Below are positions 7,800-17,055 of a stretch of 42,354 nt of DNA, piece by piece. Both the position numbers and the translations under genes were made by a program. Position 1 is the first letter of the stretch. Each line of letters begins with the position of its first letter. Source of the DNA: Eubacteriales bacterium (lineage in GTDB: Bacteria > Bacillota > Clostridia > Oscillospirales > Oscillospiraceae); contig JAUMWJ010000017.1 of assembly GCA_030529655.1 (NCBI GenBank), positions 1-42,354 of the forward strand. Direction: 5' to 3'. The notes under the pieces are model-generated. The model was not told the origin of the DNA, ran no database searches, and saw only the letters and a list, made by a program, of their open reading frames with translations.

Positions 7800-9060
7800 A
7801 ATCACCGTAGTATTTGTCTATTAAGTCTACTTCAAATGGTGAAATCAGTATGCTCTCACCCTTTTCATTCTTTGCAGTAACGGTTTTTTGAATATATTCA
7901 ATTACGTTTTTCATCTGTGATCTATTCCTATCACATAAAACCGAAATTTCACCTGCGCGATGTTTAATATCGCCGGTATTTTCAATGGTTTCTCCTACAA
8001 AATGACGCTGTTGAACGTCAATTATCAGCGGGTGGTTTATCACTTCATTAAGTCCGTTAAATTCCGTGACCTTACCCGCACCGAAGTTTATCCTATATTG
8101 AATTGCGACCTTACCGTCAAGATCGTACGAACCGTTAATTTTTCCGTCATAGTCAAGAATTTCTCCGCCGACACAATACGAAATAACACTTTTCATAAGA
8201 TCTATTCCGGTAGCCTGCTTATAAATTCTCTCGTACTCGTTTCCGGGGAAGCGAATTCCCGGATCATATAATCTGACCGTATTTCCGTCAGCAAAGCCCT
8301 GGAAAAATACAGGTCCGTTTTTTATGCCGAGCAGCTCGATCATCTTCTTTATTTTTTTATCAGCATAAGTCAAATACATATCTATATATCTTGACGGCTG
8401 AATTGTACAAACTGACTGGCGGTTTAGATTATCCTCTTCTTTTCCGAGGTGTCTGTCACCCAAGCTAACTAAAGTGGCGACTCCGTCCTTAACAAGATAT
8501 GAAATTGTCAAATCTTGTTTTCCCACCATATACTTTTCGATAATACATTCACCGTTATTTGATACGGATTTTGCAAACTTAATTGCTTTTTCCGTTTCAC
8601 TTCTGTTTCTGCATACGGTTATACCGCGTGATCCGCGGCTTTCAGCGGGTTTTACCAAGCACGGATATTCGACACTGTCAAGCTCGGCTTCACTATATTC
8701 GGGAATGGTGTCTACACCCGCCAGAAAACATAGTGCCTTAAAACGCCTCTTATCCGTTAATGACATCACCTGATATTCATCGCCGAAAACGGGAAGTCCG
8801 AGTTTAGATGCAATTTGCTGTGCCGGCTTTTGAGTAGGATCAAGGCAAAAGCCCAAAACACCGTCAACGTGATTTTCACGGCAATACCGAACCAACTCAT
8901 CTATATCATAGATGTTATTAAGCAGGCTTTCATCTGCAATTTCTTTTGCAGGTGAATCAGGCAAGTAGTCCGCAACTATCGTATATATGCCCATTTCCTT
9001 TGCAGATTCAACAACCTTGACGTGAGGACCGGCTCCACCTAATAAAAGAAGCTTTTTCAT
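7789..9060 (-). CDS. ATP-grasp carboxylate-amine ligase
   Basis: ATP-grasp ligases activate a carboxylate as an acyl phosphate and join it to an amine or thiol. The 423-residue protein has a Rossmann-like N-terminus (LLLGGAGPHV), the ATP-binding lysine and loop in LVKPAESRGSRG, and EKYMVGKQD before the catalytic core. The usual metal-binding block appears as DPGIRFPGNEY, which departs from the common EINPR-type motif. It starts with an ATG overlapping the stop of rmlB by 4 nt and ends overlapping the transporter start, so all three are translationally coupled. Beside RmlA, RmlB and a DegT aminotransferase, a plausible job is adding an amino acid or other acid to an amino-sugar nucleotide. That substrate is inference from context only. 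Confidence 0.8.
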   Translation of the reverse strand: MKKLLLLGGAGPHVKVVESAKEMGIYTIVADYLPDSPAKEIADESLLNNIYDIDELVRYCRENHVDGVLGFCLDPTQKPAQQIASKLGLPVFGDEYQVMSLTDKRRFKALCFLAGVDTIPEYSEAELDSVEYPCLVKPAESRGSRGITVCRNRSETEKAIKFAKSVSNNGECIIEKYMVGKQDLTISYLVKDGVATLVSLGDRHLGKEEDNLNRQSVCTIQPSRYIDMYLTYADKKIKKMIELLGIKNGPVFFQGFADGNTVRLYDPGIRFPGNEYERIYKQATGIDLMKSVISYCVGGEILDYDGKINGSYDLDGKVAIQYRINFGAGKVTEFNGLNEVINHPLIIDVQQRHFVGETIENTGDIKHRAGEISVLCDRNRSQMKNVIEYIQKTVTAKNEKGESILISPFEVDLIDKYYGDYDD

Positions 9061-10091
9061 TGATTTATTCTCCTTTCATACATTCTCTCATAATAGTTCA
9101 CATAGTCGCCGGATGTACATTCTTCCATCCAGACCATATTGTTTTGATACCATCGGATCGTTTGCTTTATCCCATCCGTAAACATGGTGGTCGGATGCCA
9201 ACCAAGTTCCATTTCTGCTTTTGCAGGATCAATGGCATACCGCAAGTCATGTCCTTTGCGGTCGGCAACATAGGAAATAAGCGATTCCGGTTTTCCGAGT
9301 TCTTTGAGAATGATTTTTACAATTTCAATATTTGCCTTTTCATTATGTCCGCCGAGATTATACACCTCTCCGGTTTTTCCTCTTTCAAGGACAGCAAGGA
9401 TGCCGAGACAATGATCTTTAACATACAACCAATCCCGAACATTAAGTCCTTGCCCGTAAACCGGAAGCGTCTTATCCTTAATTGCATTGTTGATCATCAG
9501 CGGAATCAGCTTTTCCGGGAACTGATACGGGCCGTAATTGTTGGAGCAACGGCTTACCGTCACGGGCAGACCGTAAGTTCTGTAATATGCTAAAGCTAAC
9601 AGATCTGCCGATGCTTTTGAGGTGCTGTATGGGCTGGATGTATGTATCGGAGTTTCCTCCGTGAAGAACAGATCCGGTCTGTCAAGCGGTAAGTCGCCGT
9701 AAACCTCATCTGTACCGACTTGATGAAAACGCTCCACACCGTATTTACGGCAGGCATCCATCATAACCTGTGTGCCAAGTATATTGGTTTCAAGGAAGAT
9801 GCCCGGATTTTCAATGGAACGGTCAACATGGCTCTCCGCAGCAAAATTGACAACGATATCCGGCTTTTCGATTTCAAATATTTTGAAGATTCCGTCACGG
9901 TTGCGAATGTCTTCCTTATAAAACTTGAAATTGGGATTCTCTATTGCTTTATTCAGCGTATGGATATTTGCGGCATATGTAAGTGCATCAATACAGATGA
10001 TTTTCCACTCAGGGCGTTCTTCAAGGAGCAAGTAGATAAAATTTGAGCCGATAAAACCTGCACCGCCTGTGACAATAACTGTTTTTTTCAT
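9057..10091 (-). CDS. rmlB: dTDP-glucose 4,6-dehydratase, first copy
   Basis: This copy carries out the second step after RmlA: dTDP-glucose to dTDP-4-keto-6-deoxyglucose. From the ATG at 10091 it has 344 residues and starts [13 protein letters not shown]. That ATG overlaps the rmlA stop as ATGA, so it is preferred to an upstream in-frame reading that would run into rmlA. Motifs are the Gly-rich NAD loop, [18 protein letters not shown] and the Tyr-x3-Lys pair in PYSTSKAS. Length is typical. It is followed with 4-nt overlap by the ATP-grasp gene. The product probably feeds the DegT aminotransferase at 10976-12076, giving an amino-dideoxyhexose. The close paralogue at 5300-6370 differs mostly at scattered surface-type positions. 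Confidence 0.95.
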   Translation of the reverse strand: MKKTVIVTGGAGFIGSNFIYLLLEERPEWKIICIDALTYAANIHTLNKAIENPNFKFYKEDIRNRDGIFKIFEIEKPDIVVNFAAESHVDRSIENPGIFLETNILGTQVMMDACRKYGVERFHQVGTDEVYGDLPLDRPDLFFTEETPIHTSSPYSTSKASADLLALAYYRTYGLPVTVSRCSNNYGPYQFPEKLIPLMINNAIKDKTLPVYGQGLNVRDWLYVKDHCLGILAVLERGKTGEVYNLGGHNEKANIEIVKIILKELGKPESLISYVADRKGHDLRYAIDPAKAEMELGWHPTTMFTDGIKQTIRWYQNNMVWMEECTSGDYVNYYERMYERRINQ

Positions 10092-10963
10092 TTTGAGCCA
10101 CCTTTTGCGAGTGCAAGAAGATACTGCCCGTAATCGGTCATTTTCAGTTCTTCGCCAAGGGTTTGCAATTGTTCTGTTGAAATAAACCCACGCCTCCATG
10201 CAATTTCCTCAATACAGGATAGATAAAATCCCTGTCTGTCTTGCACGGTTTCAACAAATTCAGCCGCTTTTAACATTCCTTCCGGCGTTCCGGTATCAAG
10301 CCATGCAACACCTCTTTCAAACGGGATAACACGCAGTTTTCCCATTTGCAGGTAAGCATTGTTGATAGCTGTTATTTCCAATTCACCACGTTCTGACGGT
10401 TTTATCGACTTTGCAATATCGACTACATGGTTATCATAGAAATAAAGTCCCGGCACAGCATAATTTGATTTCGGATTTTTTGGTTTTTCTTCAAGAGAGA
10501 TGACATTTCTGTCCTTATCGAACTCAACCACACCAAATGAATGGGCATCTTTTACCGGGTATCCGAAAACCGTTGCACCGTTGTTTTCATTAATGGCTTT
10601 TTGTAAAATCGTAGTCATGGAAGAGCCGAAGAAAATATTATCGCCAAGTATAAGGCAGACAGAATCATCTCCGATAAAATCCGCACCGACCACAAAGGCA
10701 TCTGCGATCCCTCTGGGATTATCCTGAACCTTATACGAAAAACGGACTCCGATTTTTGAGCCGTCACCGAGCATATTCTGAAAAAGCGGAAGATGCTCCG
10801 GAGAAGAAATGATCAATATATCCTGAATACTTGCAAGCAGCAGGATGGACAGAGGATAATAGATCATCGGCTTGTCATATATCGGGAGAATTGATTTCGG
10901 CACGACCGTTGTCATCGGATACAGCCGGGTCCCTTTTCCGCCTGCCAGTATAATTCCTTTCAT
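10088..10963 (-). CDS. rmlA: Glucose-1-phosphate thymidylyltransferase
   Basis: RmlA joins glucose-1-phosphate and dTTP into dTDP-glucose, the committed step of dTDP-deoxysugar synthesis. The 291-residue protein has the nucleotide-binding GGKGTRLYP loop at the N-terminus, [17 protein letters not shown], the metal-binding LGDNIFFG and the [12 protein letters not shown] block, all canonical. It starts at an ATG with GAGG upstream, 12 nt after the DegT aminotransferase gene, and overlaps rmlB by 4 nt, so RmlA and RmlB are made together. The combination RmlA-RmlB-DegT without RmlC/RmlD points to an amino-dideoxy sugar rather than rhamnose, unless rmlCD lie elsewhere in the genome. Confidence 0.96.
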   Translation of the reverse strand: MKGIILAGGKGTRLYPMTTVVPKSILPIYDKPMIYYPLSILLLASIQDILIISSPEHLPLFQNMLGDGSKIGVRFSYKVQDNPRGIADAFVVGADFIGDDSVCLILGDNIFFGSSMTTILQKAINENNGATVFGYPVKDAHSFGVVEFDKDRNVISLEEKPKNPKSNYAVPGLYFYDNHVVDIAKSIKPSERGELEITAINNAYLQMGKLRVIPFERGVAWLDTGTPEGMLKAAEFVETVQDRQGFYLSCIEEIAWRRGFISTEQLQTLGEELKMTDYGQYLLALAKGGSK

Positions 10964-10975
10964 ACGCTACCTCGT

Positions 10976-12076
10976 TTAACCAATAATTAAATCACAAATT
11001 CGTCTGACATCTTCCGGCGCAAGGTCTGCGTACAGAGGAAGAGTCAATATATGCTCCGCCATGTATTTTGCGACCGGCGTTCTGTCGCCTCCGGCGAACG
11101 GCCGGCCCTTATAGCATTCAAAATCGCTTGTGAGGGGATAAAAATACTTTCTTGCATAGATCCCATTTTCCGCAAGCATGGCGCAGATATCGTTTCTGTC
11201 CTTTTTATATCCGTCAAAGACGACCGGATAATAGGAATAATTATGTTCTACACCCTCTGCGATTGTGGGAAGAGTAATTCCTTTTATTCCGGACAGCAGC
11301 TTGCCGTACTGCGCCCAGGCTGTTTTTCTCCTGGCAATTTCGTCTCTTATGTGCCGCAAATTGCACAGTCCCATTGCCGCCTGAAATTCATTCATTTTTG
11401 CATTGCCGCCAATATGCGTGACAGATTCCGAACCGTGTATTCCGAAGTTTTTCAGCTCATTCATGATCGGCAGCAGTGAATGATCCCGAAAACACACGGC
11501 GCCACCCTCGATCGTATTAAAAACCTTGGTGGCATGGAAGCTGAACATCGAGGCATCGCCGAAATTCGCCACGGACTGCCCGCGATATTTTACGCCAAAA
11601 GCGTGTGCCGCATCATATATGACCTTCAGCTTATGCTGCGCTGCTATCCGCCCGATGGCGTCAACATCGCAAACGTTTCCGTAAACATGGATCGGCAATA
11701 TTGCCACTGTTTTTTTCGTGATCAGCGACTCGATCCCAGCCGGATCTATCGTAAAGTCATCGGGTTTTATATCACAGAAAACGGGGACAAGACCGTTCCT
11801 GACGATTGCGTGCGTGGTCGATGCAAAGGTAAACGGTGAGGTGATGACCTCGCTGCCGGCCGGAAATTTCATCGCGGCAATAGCGCCCTCGAGGGCTGAA
11901 TGACCGTTTGAATACAGCACCAGTTCCGGGCAGTCGAAATACTCCTTCAGGGCCGCCTCAAACGCTTTGTGCTTTTCGCCCGCATTGGTGAGCCAATGAC
12001 TATCCCACAGATCTTTTATTTCATTGCAAAACTCACTATAATCCGGCATAGATGACCGTGTCACATTGATACTCAT
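10976..12076 (-). CDS. DegT/DnrJ/EryC1/StrS aminotransferase, probably on a dTDP-keto sugar
   Basis: These PLP enzymes transfer an amino group to a keto-sugar nucleotide. The 366-residue protein has the sugar-aminotransferase fold type I pattern, with SNGHSALEG near 56-64, SPFTFAST near 80-87, IYDAAHAFG near 153-161 and the PLP lysine in FHATKVFNTIEGG (K184). Placement directly before rmlA and rmlB suggests that it uses dTDP-4-keto-6-deoxyglucose to make a 4-amino-4,6-dideoxyhexose (VioA-like). A 3-amino product would need a keto-isomerase that I do not see. It differs clearly from the second DegT protein at 14743-15924. AAGGG precedes the ATG. Family certain; position of amination inferred. 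Confidence 0.88.
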   Translation of the reverse strand: MSINVTRSSMPDYSEFCNEIKDLWDSHWLTNAGEKHKAFEAALKEYFDCPELVLYSNGHSALEGAIAAMKFPAGSEVITSPFTFASTTHAIVRNGLVPVFCDIKPDDFTIDPAGIESLITKKTVAILPIHVYGNVCDVDAIGRIAAQHKLKVIYDAAHAFGVKYRGQSVANFGDASMFSFHATKVFNTIEGGAVCFRDHSLLPIMNELKNFGIHGSESVTHIGGNAKMNEFQAAMGLCNLRHIRDEIARRKTAWAQYGKLLSGIKGITLPTIAEGVEHNYSYYPVVFDGYKKDRNDICAMLAENGIYARKYFYPLTSDFECYKGRPFAGGDRTPVAKYMAEHILTLPLYADLAPEDVRRICDLIIG

Positions 12077-12101
12077 TCTGCATTTCCCTTTTGTGCATGG
12101 A

Positions 12102-12809
12102 TTATTTATGTATTAACTCATCCTGCGGTTTTTCGGGATTCCAAAAACCCATTGCCGCACCCGAGCGAGTCTGGTTGTTCTTTGCGTCGAAAACCATCTG
12201 GAATAACCTGAAGAACTGGTGCACATCGACCTTGAGGCTGCAGTGCTCAGCGTACCAGACGTCACTTTCAAAGCGCTCCTCCCAAGTCCACACATGATCT
12301 TTCTTTGTATAAGTCGGACACTCAAACCCGGGTTTTACGATATGCCGTCTGAATTGCCTGTCATTATACGACAACAGGTAGCCCGTAAGCAGCGGCCGCG
12401 GGCCTATGAAGGACATATCGCCTTTTAATATATTAAACAACTGCGGAAGTTCGTCCAAAGAAGTCTTTCTTATAATCTTGCCGAAGCGCGTAAGTCGCTG
12501 GTCCGGCGGAAGAAGATTGCCGTCCCCATCACATTCATAGGTCATATTTCTGAACTTATATATGACAAACGGTTTCCCGCCGAGGCCTATTCTGACCTGC
12601 TTGAAAATGATGGGAAAACCCACATCAATTGCCGTGACAATCGCCGTAATAAGCATGATGGGGGAAAACACTATAATTCCCGTTAAGGAACCGATTATAT
12701 CAACCAGACGGCGGACCACGGTGATATAAAAGCTTTTTCTTGCGGGAATTCGCCTTGTATTAAGTGCGTTTTGATATTCCTGCTTTATATCTGCAAAATG
12801 AGAGTTCAT
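12102..12809 (-). CDS. Undecaprenyl-phosphate sugar-phosphate transferase (initiating)
   Basis: This monotopic phosphoglycosyl transferase puts the first sugar phosphate on undecaprenyl phosphate, starting each repeat unit. From the ATG at 12809 (235 residues; AAGGA upstream) it has one membrane-associated hydrophobic segment at about 40-62, then QVRIGLGGKPFVIYKFRNM near 71-89, the catalytic Asp-Glu pair in SLDELPQ (D119, E120) and GDMSFIGPRPLL near 130-141. It is the short, PglC-like core without the multi-span N-terminal part of WbaP. A longer reading from 12923 would overlap the wzy gene and lacks a ribosome site. Family and role are secure; the sugar is unknown, though UDP-linked sugars are the usual donors. 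Confidence 0.92.
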   Translation of the reverse strand: MNSHFADIKQEYQNALNTRRIPARKSFYITVVRRLVDIIGSLTGIIVFSPIMLITAIVTAIDVGFPIIFKQVRIGLGGKPFVIYKFRNMTYECDGDGNLLPPDQRLTRFGKIIRKTSLDELPQLFNILKGDMSFIGPRPLLTGYLLSYNDRQFRRHIVKPGFECPTYTKKDHVWTWEERFESDVWYAEHCSLKVDVHQFFRLFQMVFDAKNNQTRSGAAMGFWNPEKPQDELIHK

Positions 12810-12834
12810 TGCTGATATCCTTTCTGTAAAAAGG

Positions 12835-14055
12835 CTAAGTTTCGAAGTCTGACTGCCACATTGCCAGCATCGCAAAAAATAACGGATAGGTAATATAGCT
12901 TGATGAGAACAGCAACGGGGCAAAGCCGATCATCAGCATGACCCAGAAAATATTTTTACCGGAGCTGGTTTTCCTTGAGACAATAAATGCTCTGACGGCC
13001 AAAATAATAAAGCCTATCATGATAACGGTGCCGATAACGATTCCGAACTGCACCAGTAAATCAAGAAGGAAATTATGAGAATATGTGCCCAACGGATTGG
13101 AACTGTTCACCAGTCTTGCCAACGCTATTCTGTCCGTTCCGATTCCGACGCCGGTCAGCGGATGCCTGTCGATCATCTGTAACGCCGCAGCATATATTCC
13201 GTCTCTGCCGCTGTCGTAGAGGGTTCCCTGCACCAGCTTTTTAAAAAGCCTGTTGCTGAAGTCCATTGAAACTGCAAGCCGGTTAAGCAGCTCAAGAATG
13301 GTATACATATTGAAGTAGATGAAGGTGCCGCCACCGGCAACGGCAACGGAAGTGATGACTTTCCCAAGGGGATGGATAGGCTCATCAATGAAACGAATGA
13401 TAACAAAAAGCAATTCAAGTATGACGGGGCCTCTTGCGCCCATCATGAAGGTCATCACAAGGCATACGGCGGCAACCAACCCGTAGAAAACACTCTTTCT
13501 TCTGATCGTTTCATTCATGCTGATAATGAATGCCGGGAAAACCATATATGCGTAATACTGGCTGTACGAGGCATCAAACAATTCGCCCCGCCCGGCAAGC
13601 AGCGGAAGAAGGATCATTGCGACCGTCATTATCACAGACAGCACCGCCATGTCATTCAAAAGCCGTTCTCGGTCATCGCAGTATCGGAAAAACACATAGG
13701 AAACGATGCCGAGTGCAAATTGCTGCAGCATTTCAAAAAACATATCCGTATATCCGGTGCTGCGCATATAACCTATAAGCAGGAATGAGAGCAGCGCACA
13801 CAGCAATATGATTTCGGTTATTTTCAGGCGAAATCTGCTGAACAGCAACTTGCCGTAAAGTCCGCATACAGCGATGAAAGCAATGATCGCATATAAAATC
13901 AGCGTGTCGATTTTGCCGGGGACATGAAGAAACGAGTGTGTAAATTGCAGAATTGGTTTGCAAACCAGCTCACCGCCGATGAGATAACACAAAAAAACAT
14001 AATAGCACTTAACGAGGGAGCGCTGCTCCGATATGCGATTTTTAAGATCAGTCAC
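12835..14055 (-). CDS. Wzy-type polysaccharide polymerase (O-antigen ligase/polymerase family)
   Basis: Wzy proteins join lipid-linked repeat units on the outer face of the membrane. The 406-residue protein is almost wholly hydrophobic, with about ten to twelve membrane segments and a soluble loop in the second half carrying TGVGIGTDRIAL and then LGTYSHNFLLDLLVQFGI, a common signature of the O-antigen ligase/polymerase family. It starts with GTG at 14055 behind AGAGGG. A strong AGGAGG site about 50 nt further upstream precedes a tiny frame that ends on the wzy start (GTGA overlap), which might be a leader peptide. With wzx at 17983 and the Wzz fusion it completes a Wzx/Wzy-dependent pathway. 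The low sequence conservation normal for Wzy limits certainty. Confidence 0.85.
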   Translation of the reverse strand: MTDLKNRISEQRSLVKCYYVFLCYLIGGELVCKPILQFTHSFLHVPGKIDTLILYAIIAFIAVCGLYGKLLFSRFRLKITEIILLCALLSFLLIGYMRSTGYTDMFFEMLQQFALGIVSYVFFRYCDDRERLLNDMAVLSVIMTVAMILLPLLAGRGELFDASYSQYYAYMVFPAFIISMNETIRRKSVFYGLVAAVCLVMTFMMGARGPVILELLFVIIRFIDEPIHPLGKVITSVAVAGGGTFIYFNMYTILELLNRLAVSMDFSNRLFKKLVQGTLYDSGRDGIYAAALQMIDRHPLTGVGIGTDRIALARLVNSSNPLGTYSHNFLLDLLVQFGIVIGTVIMIGFIILAVRAFIVSRKTSSGKNIFWVMLMIGFAPLLFSSSYITYPLFFAMLAMWQSDFET

Positions 14056-14150
14056 TTCTGCAGCACCCTCTTGTGATTTTTAATGTATCCATAAGAACTC
14101 AACTTTCCTCCTGTGCTATTCATCGCTGCAATTTCGGCAAAAACGGGTAA

Positions 14151-14726
14151 TTATTTTTCCGAAAAGCCGCTTTCCGTTTCTTCATAGGTTTTTCCGCAGC
14201 GCTTACAACGGTAAACGCCGCTATCGTCTTTGGCTATGCGTTCCCCGCATTGACAGACATAGCCGATCTTCTCTGCCGGATTTCCGACAACAAGCGTATA
14301 TGGCTGCACATTTTTTGTCACAACCGCACCGGCACCCACCATCGCATATTCCCCGATCGTGTGACCGCAGACGATCGTTGCGTTGGCGCAGATGGTCGCA
14401 CCGCGCTTTACAAGAGTCGGCAGGTATTCATTTTTCCGCGAAATAAAGCTTCTGGGGGTTAAAACATTTGTAAAAACACAGTTCGGGCCGAGAAACACAT
14501 CGTCCTCGCAGGTGACACCGCTATAAAGCGCCACATTGTTCTTAACTGTTACATGGTTGCCCAGCGCAACACCCGATTCAATGAATGCGTTTTGCCCGAT
14601 GTTGCAGTTCTCGCCGATGGTGACCCCGCTCATAATATTGGAAAACTGCCATATCCTCGTACCCTCGCCGATCTGCACATTTTCGCCGACGATAGAGGTT
14701 TTATCAACTTTGTATTTCTGCTCCAT
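14151..14726 (-). CDS. wbpD: WbpD/WlbB-like sugar-nucleotide N-acetyltransferase
   Basis: WbpD acetylates the 3-amino group of UDP-GlcNAc(3NH2)A. From the ATG at 14726 (GGAG upstream) the protein has 191 residues, the length of the Pseudomonas enzyme. Residues 8-150 are left-handed beta-helix hexapeptide repeats (for example IVGENVQIGEG, IGENCNIGQN). The family blocks TNVLTPRS, LVKRGATICANATIVCG and GEYAMVGAGAVVTKNV are all present, with H122 a likely catalytic-site residue. The C-terminus adds a small four-cysteine knuckle (C158, C160, C174, C177) that looks zinc-binding. Neighbours are WbpE and WbpB homologues in pathway order. The assignment rests on family pattern and context; substrate is inferred. 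Confidence 0.85.
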   Translation of the reverse strand: MEQKYKVDKTSIVGENVQIGEGTRIWQFSNIMSGVTIGENCNIGQNAFIESGVALGNHVTVKNNVALYSGVTCEDDVFLGPNCVFTNVLTPRSFISRKNEYLPTLVKRGATICANATIVCGHTIGEYAMVGAGAVVTKNVQPYTLVVGNPAEKIGYVCQCGERIAKDDSGVYRCKRCGKTYEETESGFSEK

Positions 14727-14742
14727 TATGTTACTCCGTCCG

Positions 14743-15924
14743 TCATTTTCCGGCGGCTTCAAGCAAGGCCGCAATAATATAATCTCTTTCCTCGTCTGTA
14801 AGCTCGGGGAATACCGGTATGGCAAAGGTCGTTTTGCTGAATTTTTCGGAGTTAGGTATGCTGCCCTCGGTGTATCCTAAATGCCAAAACGCGCCCTGCA
14901 AATGCAGCGGAACAGGGTAATATGTTCCGCACGGCACGCCTTTGGCGTGGAGCTTCTCCATAATTTCAGCGGCATTATCATGACCGAGGACATACAGGTA
15001 ATAAGAGTTCTCGGAGTATTCCCTCTGGGGATGAAGGATATATCCGGCACCCTTCAGGGCCTCGTTATACAGCGCAGCATTTTTCCTTCTGCCTGCCACA
15101 AATTCATCAAGGTGAGTCAGCTTCTTTCTGAGCAGAGCGGCCTGCACGGCGTCCAGACGGGTATTATAACCGATCAGGTAATTGTAATATTTGCTGGTAC
15201 CCATCGGAACATTTTCGGGAAGTGCCGTATTCTGCTTTGCCAGCCGGTCTTTGAAGGTCACAAAGCCGTCTGCGCCCGAACCGTGTACTTTATACGATCT
15301 GCATGCCTTTGCCAGAGCTTCATCGTCGGTCAGCACCATGCCGCCGTCACCGTCGCATCCGAGGTTCTTGGTGGGGAAAAAGGAGAAGCAGGAAATGTCA
15401 CCGAGGATTCCTTTGCGGCTTCCCTTATATTTTGTTCCTGCTGCCTGCGCACAATCGCAGATCACAGCAAGGGAATGCTTCCGTGCGATGGCTTTGATTT
15501 TATCCATATCGGCGCAGTTTCCGTAAAAATGTACCGGCAGGATCGCCTTTGTTTTCGGCGTGATCTTTTCCTCGATCAGATCGGCATTGATACAGTAATC
15601 CTCATCTACATCTACAAATACGGGTGTTGCCCCCACTGCCGCAACACTTTCGGCAGTGGCGAAAAATGTAAAGGGAACGGTAATTACCTCATCGCCTGCG
15701 CCGATCTCCAGTGCGCGCAATGCCAGCACGATCGCGTCTGTTCCGTTGCCGCAGGAAATACCGTGCTTCGCGCCATGATATGCCGCGAATTCCCTTTCAA
15801 ACGCTTCCACTTCTTCGCCGCCTATGTATTTGCCGCTGCGCAGGACAGACAGGACCGCTTCCTCGTATTCCTCAGCATAGGTTTCATGCTGACGCTGAAC
15901 ATTCATGAGTTGTATTTTTTCCAT
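14743..15924 (-). CDS. wbpE: WbpE-like UDP-keto-uronic acid aminotransferase (DegT family)
   Basis: WbpE adds an amino group to the 3-keto uronic acid made by WbpB, using PLP and glutamate. The 393-residue protein has GNGTDAIVLALRAL near 59-72, ICDCAQAAGTKYKG near 155-168 and the PLP lysine in FFPTKNLGCDGDGG (K186), the pattern of the WbpE/ArnB-like branch. It lies between wbpB and wbpD, with 16-17 nt gaps, so the three form a functional block. It is only distantly like the other DegT protein (10976-12076), which sits with the dTDP-sugar genes; the two probably serve different nucleotide sugars. The long plus-strand reading frame opposite it is an artefact. Confidence 0.85.
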   Translation of the reverse strand: MEKIQLMNVQRQHETYAEEYEEAVLSVLRSGKYIGGEEVEAFEREFAAYHGAKHGISCGNGTDAIVLALRALEIGAGDEVITVPFTFFATAESVAAVGATPVFVDVDEDYCINADLIEEKITPKTKAILPVHFYGNCADMDKIKAIARKHSLAVICDCAQAAGTKYKGSRKGILGDISCFSFFPTKNLGCDGDGGMVLTDDEALAKACRSYKVHGSGADGFVTFKDRLAKQNTALPENVPMGTSKYYNYLIGYNTRLDAVQAALLRKKLTHLDEFVAGRRKNAALYNEALKGAGYILHPQREYSENSYYLYVLGHDNAAEIMEKLHAKGVPCGTYYPVPLHLQGAFWHLGYTEGSIPNSEKFSKTTFAIPVFPELTDEERDYIIAALLEAAGK

Positions 15925-15941
15925 AATGCACTTCTCTCAAC

Positions 15942-17021
15942 TTATTTATCAAATATATTTACCATATCCAGTGTTGAAAAGTCATCAAGCGGTAGCTTGA
16001 CGGCCTGGCCGGTAAGCTGGCTCTTGTATATGGCGAGTACCATTTCCAGGGCATTTCTTCCGGCGACGGCATCAACATACGGCTTTCTGTCATTCTGTAT
16101 CGCATCTATCACATCTGCGAACAGTCTTGCGTGTCCGTTTCCGTATACATTGACAGTTGCCTCATGTAACATTTCAGCGGGATTTGCTTCGTCCTTTTCG
16201 TCCTCGAAATCCCAGGTCACGATATCGTTGGCTGACATTCCTCCAACTTTGACCGTGCCCTTGCTGCCGAATAAGCAAAGGGTTTCCTCCAGATTTCTGG
16301 GGTAGATATTTGTCGTTCCTTCTATGGTCGCGACGGCACCGTTTTTGAACTTGACTACGGCAACGCCGATATCCTCCGCTTCCAGATAATCATGGAAACG
16401 CTGTCTTGTGGCACCGAAGACCTCCTCAACATCGCCGCCCATGAGCCAGCGAAGAAGGTCTATTCCGTGGATGCACTGATTCATCAGGGCGCCGCCGTCC
16501 TCTGCCCAGGTGCCGCGCCACGCCGCCTGCTTGTAATACGCCTTGTTGCGATTCCAGCGGACATTGATGCTGCCGTGCGACATCATGCCGAATTTGCCGG
16601 CATCAAGCGCACCCTTCACCTTTTGGATGGCAAGATTGAACCGGTTCTGATGGCACGCAGAAACCTTGACGCCCTTTTCCTCAGAGCGTCTGACGATCTC
16701 GTCAGCGTCTTTCATATTCATGGCCATAGGCTTTTCAACGATAACATGGATTCCGTGATCGATGCAGTACAGCACGATCTCGGCATGAGCGCCGCTTGAG
16801 GTCGCGATACTGATAAGGTCAAGATCATTCTCCTCGATCATTTTTTTATAATCGGTATAGCGCTTGATGGAGTTATCATCTGAGATGCCGTTTTTTTCAA
16901 GCACGGCCTCCATCTGCTCCGGTAAAATGTCGCAGACCGCAACGATCTGCAAATGATTTTCCAAAGCAGATGCTATATGGTTTTTAGAAATATTTCCGCA
17001 TCCTATTAGTGCATATCTCAT
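15942..17021 (-). CDS. wbpB: WbpB/WlbA-like UDP-GlcNAcA 3-dehydrogenase (Gfo/Idh/MocA)
   Basis: WbpB-type enzymes oxidise C3 of UDP-N-acetylglucosaminuronic acid with NAD+. From the ATG at 17021 (AAGGAG eight nt upstream) the 359-residue protein starts with a dinucleotide fold (ALIGCGNISKNH), then the Gfo/Idh signature VIVEKPMAM (E96, K97, P98), ACHQNRFN and the substrate-domain block GGALMNQCIHGIDLLRW. The order wbpB-wbpE-wbpD is the same functional group as in Pseudomonas and Bordetella diamino-uronate clusters. The expected first enzyme, a UDP-GlcNAc 6-dehydrogenase (WbpA), is not obvious here; the dehydrogenase at 24335 looks like a UDP-glucose enzyme. Other Gfo/Idh roles are possible but the neighbours make this the best reading. 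Confidence 0.83.
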   Translation of the reverse strand: MRYALIGCGNISKNHIASALENHLQIVAVCDILPEQMEAVLEKNGISDDNSIKRYTDYKKMIEENDLDLISIATSSGAHAEIVLYCIDHGIHVIVEKPMAMNMKDADEIVRRSEEKGVKVSACHQNRFNLAIQKVKGALDAGKFGMMSHGSINVRWNRNKAYYKQAAWRGTWAEDGGALMNQCIHGIDLLRWLMGGDVEEVFGATRQRFHDYLEAEDIGVAVVKFKNGAVATIEGTTNIYPRNLEETLCLFGSKGTVKVGGMSANDIVTWDFEDEKDEANPAEMLHEATVNVYGNGHARLFADVIDAIQNDRKPYVDAVAGRNALEMVLAIYKSQLTGQAVKLPLDDFSTLDMVNIFDK

Positions 17022-17055
17022 TTTTTTACTCCTTTTTTTTGTAAACAAAAAATAC

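Noticed and set aside
10092..10199. 36-residue N-terminal extension on the first RmlB
   Set aside because: It overlaps rmlA in another frame; the ATGA-overlapping start at 10091 gives the normal N-terminus.
14881..16305. Long plus-strand open frame (474 codons) across the wbpE and wbpB genes
   Set aside because: It lies antisense to two well-supported genes, has no family motifs and is cysteine/histidine-rich in a way typical of reverse-strand artefacts.
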